From Phycisphaera mikurensis NBRC 102666 (GTDB taxonomy: Bacteria; Planctomycetota; Phycisphaerae; Phycisphaerales; SM1A02): 17,937 bases of DNA. The DNA is taken from assembly GCA_945870475.1 (NCBI GenBank), contig CAMBSR010000018.1:1-17937 (forward strand). The letters run 5' to 3'. The notes below the pieces were generated by a model. It was not told the origin of the DNA. It did no database searches and worked only from the letters and a program-made list of their open reading frames with translations. A program made the translations under genes and the position numbers. Positions 1-6,548 of the stretch are shown here, piece by piece (position 1 is the stretch's first letter; every line of letters starts with the position of its first letter).

Positions 1-1212
1 GCGCAGGCCAAGAGCGAGGCAACGCTCGCCAACGAGGTGCGCGTGGACGACGCGTGGCTCGCGCGCGGCGCCAAGGCGCGACGCACCAAGGCCAAGGGCC
101 GCATCGAGGACAGCGCCGACCGCCGCGAGGAGCTCAAGGACCTGGCCGACCGCAACGCCGCCGCCAACGCCGGCGGCGCGCGCGTGGACTTCACCGCGAG
201 CGGCCGCAAGACGCGCCGCTTGGTGCAGGCCACCGGCATTTCCAAGGGCTTCGAGGGGCGCACGCTCTTCAAGGACGTGGAGCTCGAGCTCGCGCCCGGC
301 GATCGCCTGGGCCTCATGGGTCCGAACGGCAGCGGCAAGACCACGCTCCTTTCCATCCTCTGCGGCGATCTGGCCCCCGACACGGGCACGGTGAAGTTTG
401 CCGATCCGAAGCCGCGCATCGTGGTGCTCCGCCAGCAGCGCGCGGACATCCCGCCGCAGACCCTGCTGCGCGATGCCATCTGCCCGCTCGGCGACAAGGT
501 GGACTTCCAGGGCCGCACCATGCACATCACTGCGTGGAGCCGCCAGTTCCTCTTCAAGGACGCGCAGCTCCTGCAGCCCATCTCGAGCCTCTCCGGCGGC
601 GAGCGCGCCCGCGCGCACATTGCGGCCATGATGCTCGAGCCCGCCGACATCCTGGTGCTCGACGAACCCACCAACGACCTCGACATCCCCACGCTCGAGG
701 TGCTGGAAGAAGCGGTCGAGAGCTTCCCCGGCGCCGTGGTGCTCGTCACGCACGATCGCGCCATGCTGGAGCGACTGGCCAAGTCCATCGTGGTGATCGG
801 CGCGCCCGATGCGTCCGTCTCCGTGGTCGCAAGCCTCACGCAGGCGCTCGCTGCGCTCGAGCGTGCCGAGCGCGGTGCGCAGGAGCGCGATCGCGCGGCA
901 CGCGGTGGGGCTTCGAATGCGGCGGCAGCCGCGGCCGCGCCTGCGGCCACCGCCGTCGCCGCGCCCGCCGAACCCGCTGGCAATCGCCGTCGCCTGAGCT
1001 TCAAGGAACAGCGCGAACTGGAGGGCATGGAGGCCGCCGTGGAAGCCGCCGAGCGCGCCGCCGCCACGGCCGAGGCACGCCTCTCCGAGCCCGGCGTTGC
1101 CGCCGACCACGCCAAGATGGCCGCCGCCTGCAAGGCGCTGGAAACGGCGCAGGCCGCCGTGGCCACGCTCTACGCGCGCTGGCAGGAACTGGAATCGAAG
1201 CGGGGCGGTTGA
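1..1212 (+). CDS. uup: ABC-F family ATPase, Uup type (5' end cut by the window)
   Basis: The reading frame is open at base 1 and ends at TGA 1210-1212, giving the last 403 residues of a soluble, cytoplasmic two-ABC protein of the ABC-F class. These proteins lack membrane domains and act on ribosomes or nucleic-acid structures; Uup is linked to ribosome function and transposon excision control. Visible parts, numbered from base 1, are the Uup-like linker after the first ATPase domain (WLARGAKARRTKAKGR, about 20-35), then the second ABC domain with Walker A GPNGSGKTT at 107-115, signature LSGGERAR at 197-204, Walker B LVLDEPTND with D221-E222, and switch His251. An Ala-rich linker leads to a C-terminal coiled coil beginning RLSFKEQREL, the hallmark of Uup rather than EttA or YheS. 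The true start and first ATPase domain lie upstream. A GTG at 37 is internal. Assignment to ABC-F is firm; Uup subtype is very likely. Confidence 0.94.
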   Translation, partial: AQAKSEATLANEVRVDDAWLARGAKARRTKAKGRIEDSADRREELKDLADRNAAANAGGARVDFTASGRKTRRLVQATGISKGFEGRTLFKDVELELAPGDRLGLMGPNGSGKTTLLSILCGDLAPDTGTVKFADPKPRIVVLRQQRADIPPQTLLRDAICPLGDKVDFQGRTMHITAWSRQFLFKDAQLLQPISSLSGGERARAHIAAMMLEPADILVLDEPTNDLDIPTLEVLEEAVESFPGAVVLVTHDRAMLERLAKSIVVIGAPDASVSVVASLTQALAALERAERGAQERDRAARGGASNAAAAAAAPAATAVAAPAEPAGNRRRLSFKEQRELEGMEAAVEAAERAAATAEARLSEPGVAADHAKMAAACKALETAQAAVATLYARWQELESKRGG

Positions 1213-1301
1213 GCGCCCGCACGCCGCGGGCCGCGCGTCACCGGCCCCGCGCCGCCGCGCGCTCTCGCCACGCCCCCGCGCCGCGCGCCTACCCTCCGCG
1301 C

Positions 1302-2939
1302 ATGGCCATCGACCGCCTCAACCGCATCGCCCGCGTTGCGCTCGCCTCCCCGCTTCTGCTGCTCTCCTTCGCCTGCAGCACCGCGCCGCAGCACGCTGCG
1401 CCGATGGCCGCCGTTGACCCCTCGGACGCCACCGTTCGCGCCGCCGTCGCCAAGGCCGGTACGAATGCGTCCGAGATCGAGTGCTTCCTCGCCCGCTTCG
1501 ATGCCGGCGACGCCGAGAAGCGCCTCGCCGCACGCTGGCTGGTGGCCAACATGCCGGGCCACGGCTTCCAGCTCTTTGCGCTGCGCGACGCCAAGGACAC
1601 GGTCATCCCCTTCGATATCGACGACTTCCGCACGCTCGACGCCGCGCAGCAGCGCCTCGATGTACTCGAGAAGGAGCACGGCTCCGTCGACTTCAAGCCC
1701 GCGCGCTTCGACGCCGACCTCGAGCACGCCACCTGCGCATACCTCACCGAGAACCTGGAGGATGCGTTCCGCTGCTGGCGCACCGACCCGTGGATGCGCG
1801 ACGTGGAGTTCGGCGTGTTCCTGGAGTTCGTCCTCCCGTACCGCGGTTCCAACGAGCCGCTCTCGCCGGGCTGGCGCACCGCCGCGCGCGAGCGCATTGC
1901 GCCGGAACTCGCGAAGCTCGGCCCGAACGCCACGTTGGCGCAGGTGACCACGGCCGCCATCGATGCGGGCCACGCGTGGGTGCCGTTCAGCGACCGCTAC
2001 TACATGCATCCCACCGACCAGTCCTACGCGGACATGTGCCGCACCAAGCTCGGCCGCTGCGAGGACATCACCAACATGATCACCTTCGCCGCGCGCGCCT
2101 CGGGCGGCATGGTGGCGAGCGATTTCACGCCGTGGTGGGCCAACCGCGACAACAACCACGCGTGGGAGGTGGCCGTCGACGCCAAGGGGCAGGGCACTGC
2201 CGGGCTTTCGAACCGCGCGGCGAAGGTCTATCGCAAGTCTTTCTCCGTGCAGGCGGATTCCCTCGGCGCCATCCGCACGGAGGCCGACAAGGTGCCCGGC
2301 TTCCTCAAGTCGCGCACCATCCGCGACGTCACCGCGCAGTACGAACCCGTGAGCGAGGTGCGTCTCTCCTGCGACCGTACGGGTCCGTCCGGCACGGCCG
2401 GCATCCGCCTCGCTCCGCCCTCCGAAGCCGCCGGCAAGTTCGCCTACCTCGCCGTCTTCAACGGCGGCGAGTGGCGCCCCATCGAGTGGGCGCGCCCGGC
2501 CGATGGCCGTGCCGTCTTCCACGACATGGGCCGCGGCATCCTGTACCTCCCGGTGTGGAGCGATGGCTCCAAGTCCTTCCCCGCCGGCGCGCCGCTCATC
2601 CTGGACGACGGCGGCCGCGTGCATCCGATCCCGGACCTTGCCAACCCCGCCACCCCCACGTTCACGCTGGTGGCGGCCACCACGGTGCCGCCCACGCCCG
2701 ACGCCGACACGCGCCGCACCAAGCCGCAGGTGAAGGTGGAGGCGGGCAAGGAGTACGAGCTCTTCATCTGGCGCGCCCCCGACGGCTGGACATCCCTGGG
2801 CAAGCGCACGGCTGCCGCAGATGCCCCGGTGGCGTTCGAAGGCGTCCCGCAGGGCGCCCTCTGCTGGCTCCGGGCGGCCGACGGGCGCGCCCTGGAGCGC
2901 CCCTTCACCATGGAGGATGGCCTCCAGCGTTTCTGGTGA
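1302..2939 (+). CDS. Exported transglutaminase-like domain protein, putative lipoprotein
   Basis: 545 residues from ATG 1302. The N-terminus has basic residues, a hydrophobic stretch (LALASPLLLLSFA type) and Cys25 in LSFAC, an imperfect lipobox, so it is probably an envelope lipoprotein. The middle carries a transglutaminase/papain-like core: Cys253 in GRCEDITN and His286 in NNHAWEV fit the catalytic Cys and His. A nearby Asp (Asp293 or a later one) would complete the triad, but which residue does so is unclear. The pattern KVYRKSF after the His resembles transglutaminase-like proteins of Bacteroidetes as I remember them. Residues beyond about 350 look like beta-rich accessory domains of unknown role. 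Such proteins may be cysteine proteases or amide-bond-forming enzymes on the cell surface; the substrate is unknown. It starts 89 bases after uup, with no Shine-Dalgarno seen, and ends 110 bases before the c-di-GMP gene. A longer in-frame extension across uup is a shadow. Confidence 0.78.
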   Translation: MAIDRLNRIARVALASPLLLLSFACSTAPQHAAPMAAVDPSDATVRAAVAKAGTNASEIECFLARFDAGDAEKRLAARWLVANMPGHGFQLFALRDAKDTVIPFDIDDFRTLDAAQQRLDVLEKEHGSVDFKPARFDADLEHATCAYLTENLEDAFRCWRTDPWMRDVEFGVFLEFVLPYRGSNEPLSPGWRTAARERIAPELAKLGPNATLAQVTTAAIDAGHAWVPFSDRYYMHPTDQSYADMCRTKLGRCEDITNMITFAARASGGMVASDFTPWWANRDNNHAWEVAVDAKGQGTAGLSNRAAKVYRKSFSVQADSLGAIRTEADKVPGFLKSRTIRDVTAQYEPVSEVRLSCDRTGPSGTAGIRLAPPSEAAGKFAYLAVFNGGEWRPIEWARPADGRAVFHDMGRGILYLPVWSDGSKSFPAGAPLILDDGGRVHPIPDLANPATPTFTLVAATTVPPTPDADTRRTKPQVKVEAGKEYELFIWRAPDGWTSLGKRTAAADAPVAFEGVPQGALCWLRAADGRALERPFTMEDGLQRFW

Positions 2940-3049
2940 GCGAAATTCCGGGCCCCGTGCCGTTGTGAGTGCAAAATCCCCAACTTGAGGGAAATTTGCT
3001 CCCTTTGCTTGGATCGTCGCCTGCGCAAACCGACCTTTGCGTCCGATCC

Positions 3050-4897
3050 ATGGCAAACACCATCCAGACCCCGTCGTCGCTCGTTGCCGAGCAGCTCCTG
3101 TCCGCCCAGCAGCAGGTCCTTGAGCTGGTGGTGCGCGGCGCGCCGCTCTCCGAGACATTGAGCGCGATCGCCCGGTTCTCCGAGGCGGCCATTCCCACGA
3201 TGAAGGCGTCGGTCCTGGTCTTCGACCCGGTCACGCAGTGCCTCCGCAAGGGTGGCTACGCATCGCTCCCCTCCACCTTCGCCGACGCCGTCGATGGCAT
3301 GGCCCCTGGCCCGGCCACCGGCAGCTGCGGCACCGCCGCCTTCCGCAAGGAGCGCGTCATCAGCGAGGACGTCCGCACCGACCCGCTGTGGGGCGCGTTC
3401 CGCGATTTCGCCGCGCACTACGGCATCCAGTCCGCATGGAGCTCGCCGGTACTCGGCGCCGACGGTCGCCTGCTCGGCGTCTTCGGCATGTACTACGGCG
3501 ACTGCCGCACGCCGTCCACGGACGACCTGACCATCGTCGACCGCTTCGTCCACCTCGCGGCCATCGCCATCGAGCGCCAGCGCTTCGATGCCGACCGCGA
3601 CCACGAGGCCACCCACGACTCGCTCACCGGCCTCGGCAACCGCCGCATGCTGGAACGTGCCGTGGCGCACTGGGAGCGCACCCCGCCGACGGGCGGATTG
3701 ACGGTGGCACTCATCGATCTCGACCACTTCAAGATGCACAACGAGAACCTCGGCCACCGCCTGGCCGACCAGCTGCTGCAGTCCGCTGCCGCGCGCATCG
3801 CCGCGTGCACCGTGCCCGGCGAGCTGGTGATCCGCTACGGCGGCGACCAGTTCGTGCTGATCACCTCCGCCACGGGCACGGATCCGCGTGCGCGCTTCCC
3901 GCGCGTCATCGAGTCCTTCAACGCGCCGTTCGAGGTGGCCGACATGCGCGTGCGCCTCTCGGTCTCCGCCGGCCTGGTCGAATGGAACCCGGCCAACACC
4001 AACTTCGAGGACGCGCTCTACCAGGCGGAACAGGCATGCGCCTCCGCCAAGGCGCGCGGCCGCGAGCGCTGGATCGCCTTCGGCCCGGAGGAGCGCGAGA
4101 CGGCTGCCGAGCGTCGTCGCGTGGCGCGCGTCCTCACCGATGCCATCGCCACCCACCGCGTGGTGCCGCACCTGCAGCCGATCGTCGACCTCGCCACCGG
4201 GCGCCCGGTGGCGTTCGAGATGCTGGCGCGCCTGGCGGGCACCGGCTCTGAATCCATCTCGCCGTCGGTCTTCATCCCCATCGCCGAGGAAAGCTCGCTC
4301 ATCGACTCGCTCGGCATGAGCATGCTGCGGCAGACGTTCCGGCTGCTTGCGACGTCCGGCTCGCGCATCGGGGGACTCACCGCCAACGTGAATGTCTCGC
4401 TCCGCCAGCTCCTGCGCGACGGCTTCCCCAAGCTCGCCATCGAGGCGGCGCAGATGAACGGTGTCTCGCCGGAACGCGTCTGCCTGGAAGTCACCGAGAG
4501 CCAGTGGCTCGAGGGCGACAGCCCGGCGCGCGAGGCGCTGCTCGAACTCAAGGCCGCCGGCTTCCGCCTGGCGCTCGACGACTTCGGCACGGGCTACGCA
4601 TCGCTCAACCAGCTGCAGGAGATCCCCTTCGACCACGTGAAGATCGACAAGGTCTTCGTGTCCCGCCTCGGCGACGGCGGGCGCGGCACCGCACTCTGCG
4701 AGACCGCGCTCCGCATGGCGGCCGCGTACGGCATCCCCGTCACCGCGGAGGGCGTGGAGACCGAGGATCAGGCGCGCATGCTCACCGCCATGGGCTGCGA
4801 CCGCGGCCAGGGCTACTACTGGTCGCGCCCGGCGCCCGCGGACATCACGCTCGGATGGCTCGACACCAAGCTGCGCACGTCGGTCGGGACCCGCTGA
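3050..4897 (+). CDS. GAF-GGDEF-EAL cyclic-di-GMP turnover protein with degenerate GGDQF
   Basis: 615 residues from ATG 3050 with no membrane segment. An in-frame GTG at 2969 would add 27 residues without domain content, so ATG is preferred; neither start has a clear Shine-Dalgarno. Domain order is GAF sensor (about 15-175), GGDEF (about 185-345), EAL (about 365-605). The GGDEF signature reads GGDQF (264-268), and the usual N-D pair in the DLDHFK..ND..GH segment reads N-E. The upstream I-site RxxD position reads VPGE, so product inhibition at that site looks absent. The EAL domain keeps the expected catalytic set: Glu390 in EML, Asn448, Glu480, Asp510-Asp511 in DDFGTG, Lys531 in KID, Glu567 in AEGVE and Gln587 in QGY. 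I infer c-di-GMP phosphodiesterase activity tuned by the GAF domain, with a weak or purely regulatory GGDEF. The gene ends just before a strong hairpin at 4922-4962. Confidence 0.93.
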   Translation: MANTIQTPSSLVAEQLLSAQQQVLELVVRGAPLSETLSAIARFSEAAIPTMKASVLVFDPVTQCLRKGGYASLPSTFADAVDGMAPGPATGSCGTAAFRKERVISEDVRTDPLWGAFRDFAAHYGIQSAWSSPVLGADGRLLGVFGMYYGDCRTPSTDDLTIVDRFVHLAAIAIERQRFDADRDHEATHDSLTGLGNRRMLERAVAHWERTPPTGGLTVALIDLDHFKMHNENLGHRLADQLLQSAAARIAACTVPGELVIRYGGDQFVLITSATGTDPRARFPRVIESFNAPFEVADMRVRLSVSAGLVEWNPANTNFEDALYQAEQACASAKARGRERWIAFGPEERETAAERRRVARVLTDAIATHRVVPHLQPIVDLATGRPVAFEMLARLAGTGSESISPSVFIPIAEESSLIDSLGMSMLRQTFRLLATSGSRIGGLTANVNVSLRQLLRDGFPKLAIEAAQMNGVSPERVCLEVTESQWLEGDSPAREALLELKAAGFRLALDDFGTGYASLNQLQEIPFDHVKIDKVFVSRLGDGGRGTALCETALRMAAAYGIPVTAEGVETEDQARMLTAMGCDRGQGYYWSRPAPADITLGWLDTKLRTSVGTR

Positions 4898-4921
4898 GGC
4901 AGGCCGAACGTCGCAGCGGTA

Positions 4922-4962
4922 GAAAGCCCCCGCGATGCGCATGGCGCATCGCGGGGGCTTTC
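4922..4962. terminator. 19-bp perfect hairpin, bidirectional terminator between convergent genes
   Basis: The arms 4922-4940 (gaaagcccccgcgatgcgc) and 4944-4962 are exact reverse complements around a three-base loop atg. The stem base is A/T-rich (GAAAG/CTTTC), so transcripts in both directions end the hairpin with a short U run. It lies between the stop of the GGDEF-EAL gene (4897) and the stop of the opposing TlpA-like gene (4988), where a shared terminator is expected. Confidence 0.88.
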
Positions 4963-4987
4963 CTTGCGGGACCGTGGTCCGCGCGTC

Positions 4988-6382
4988 TTACTTTGCGAGC
5001 GAGGCGTCGATCGCCGCGCGCAGCTTCTTGTCGCCATCCGGGCCGAGGCCGACCTCGATCATGGCGATCTTGCCGCCCTTGTCGATGATCACGAGCGTCG
5101 GGATGCCCGAGGTGCCGTAGCCCTTGGTGGCAAGGTCGTCGCCGGCGAGCAGGCAGCCGTACGTGTACTTCTTGTCGTCCATGTACTTCTTGCCGGCGCC
5201 TTCCTTCTTCTCCCAGGTGTTGACGCCGTAGACGGCAACGCCCTTCGACTTGTAGTCGTCGTGGATCTTCTGGATGAGCGGCATGGCGGCCTTGCAGGGC
5301 ACGCACCAGGTGGCCCAGAAGTCAAGCAGGACCACCTTGCCCTTGAGCGAGTCGAGCGTCACTTCCTTGCCGTCGGTGTCCTTCAGCTTGAAGTCGGGCG
5401 CGGCATCGCCGGTCTTGACCTTGAGCGCCGGGCCCTGGTCCTCGCCCTGATCGGCGGCAACCTCGGACTTCTTGTAGCCGGCCGGTGTGGCGGTCGAGAA
5501 GGTCTTCTCGTCCATCGCGGGGTCGGCCTTCACGGCGGTGAAGAGCGTGGTGCTGTTCATGGCGCCCATGGCTTCGTCGCCCGGGATCTCGGTCTTGCTG
5601 CCCACGCGGCGGGGAAGGGAGTCGGTCTTGGCGATGGCGATGGTCTCGGTGATGCGCATCTCCTTCGCGGGGAGCGGCTTGCCGTCATCGTCCTCCATGC
5701 CTTCGAGCTTCATGGTGCGCACGACCTGGATCACGTCGCAGTCGACGCCATCGAACTTCTCTGCGCCCACGACCGACAGGCCCACGAGCTGCGGGATCTG
5801 CTCCGGCGGAGCGCCGAGCGCAGCGAGGTCCATGCGGCTCTCGATGTGCCACTGCGGCAGGTTCGCGGCGCGCTGGCCCAGGAGCTGGAACCATTCCTTG
5901 CCGCACTCGGAGTAGGTCTTGGCGGAGTCATCCACCATGACGGCGCCGGTGCCGTTGTAGGCGAAGCGCGAGGTCTGCTTGCCGTCCTTCATGCCCTCGA
6001 GCACGAAGCGTCCGAACGGGGCGGGGCCGCCGTCCGGCTTGAAGTCGATGATGACGTGGTTGGTGCCGCCGATGCCCGGGGGCAGCATGGCGGGGTCCAT
6101 GCCCTCGAACTTCATGTCGGTGACCATGTCGATGCCCTTGAGGTTCTTCACGGTGGCGAGGCACTTGTCGTGGAGCGCCTTGGCCTTCGGGTCGATGGTG
6201 TCCGTGGCCTTGGGGGCCGCGGCGGCGCCGTCGCTCTTCTTGGTGATGAGCGGGATGCCGGGCACGGTGGTGCCCTTCGCCGGGGCGGCTGGCGTGGCCT
6301 TGTCCTGCGCGATGGCCGGGCAGGCCATGCCGAGGGCGGCGATGAGGAGGATGGACGTACGAGTTCTGGTTGCTTGAAGCAT
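4988..6382 (-). CDS. Exported LolA/DUF2092-like plus TlpA-type thioredoxin fusion
   Basis: 464 residues, ATG at 6382, TAA at 4990-4988. The frame continues upstream, but that part is antisense to the divergent gene. A signal peptide (ILLIAALGMACPAIA, cleavage near AIA-QD) points to the periplasm. Residues about 45-300 form a beta-rich domain resembling LolA/DUF2092 proteins, with text such as FAYNGTGAVMVDDSAKTY; this assignment is tentative. Residues about 315-464 are a TlpA/ResA-like thioredoxin: GDAAPDFKLKDTDGKEVTL, then FWATWCVPC with active-site Cys360 and Cys363, and the cis-Pro in GIPT (Pro428). The redox motif is intact, so thiol-disulfide reductase or oxidase activity is likely, on an unknown partner. 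It is divergently arranged, with 166 bases between starts, from a second thioredoxin-like protein, so co-regulation is plausible. No Shine-Dalgarno is visible before the ATG. Confidence 0.9.
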   Translation of the reverse strand: MLQATRTRTSILLIAALGMACPAIAQDKATPAAPAKGTTVPGIPLITKKSDGAAAAPKATDTIDPKAKALHDKCLATVKNLKGIDMVTDMKFEGMDPAMLPPGIGGTNHVIIDFKPDGGPAPFGRFVLEGMKDGKQTSRFAYNGTGAVMVDDSAKTYSECGKEWFQLLGQRAANLPQWHIESRMDLAALGAPPEQIPQLVGLSVVGAEKFDGVDCDVIQVVRTMKLEGMEDDDGKPLPAKEMRITETIAIAKTDSLPRRVGSKTEIPGDEAMGAMNSTTLFTAVKADPAMDEKTFSTATPAGYKKSEVAADQGEDQGPALKVKTGDAAPDFKLKDTDGKEVTLDSLKGKVVLLDFWATWCVPCKAAMPLIQKIHDDYKSKGVAVYGVNTWEKKEGAGKKYMDDKKYTYGCLLAGDDLATKGYGTSGIPTLVIIDKGGKIAMIEVGLGPDGDKKLRAAIDASLAK

Positions 6383-6548
6383 GGTGGGGGATGCTACGGA
6401 ACCGGGCCGTGCGTGGGCAGGGCAGGCGCGGCCGCAATTCCCGGTAATCGGGCAGAAGCTGCAGATTCCGGGGTTCCACGCACCATTTCCGGGCGCCGGC
6501 GCCGGTCGGTTGTTGGCCCGCCGTCGTGCTCGTCGATAGCCTGACTGC
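6383..6548. promoter_or_regulatory. Divergent intergenic region between two thioredoxin-like genes
   Basis: 166 bases hold both upstream regions for the genes starting at 6382 (-) and 6549 (+). I found no convincing -35/-10 pair. A 12-bp GC palindrome (ggcgccggcgcc, 6492-6503) is present, but such sequences are expected by chance at this base composition. Promoter location is inferred from gene arrangement only. Confidence 0.35.

Noticed and set aside
37..39. GTG as the start of the ABC-F gene
   Set aside because: The frame is open to base 1 and the text before the GTG fits the linker after the first ATPase domain, so the gene begins outside the window.
54..1301. Long upstream extension of the transglutaminase-like frame
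   Set aside because: It overlaps uup in another frame and reads as Arg/Gly/Pro/His-rich low-complexity text; the signal sequence starts at 1302.
2969..3049. GTG extension of the GGDEF-EAL protein
   Set aside because: It adds 27 residues with no domain or Shine-Dalgarno support; ATG 3050 is preferred, though not proven.
1170..3158. 662-residue minus-strand frame
   Set aside because: It is antisense to the transglutaminase-like gene, a GC-rich shadow with no domain content.
2444..4942. 832-residue minus-strand frame
   Set aside because: It is antisense to the GGDEF-EAL gene, with His/Arg/Glu/Gly-rich shadow composition.
6492..6503. 12-bp palindrome ggcgccggcgcc as an operator
   Set aside because: GC-only palindromes arise often by chance at this base composition, and no second copy was seen.
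4964..6544. 526-residue plus-strand frame
   Set aside because: It is antisense to the TlpA fusion gene, which has an intact signal peptide and WCVPC motif.
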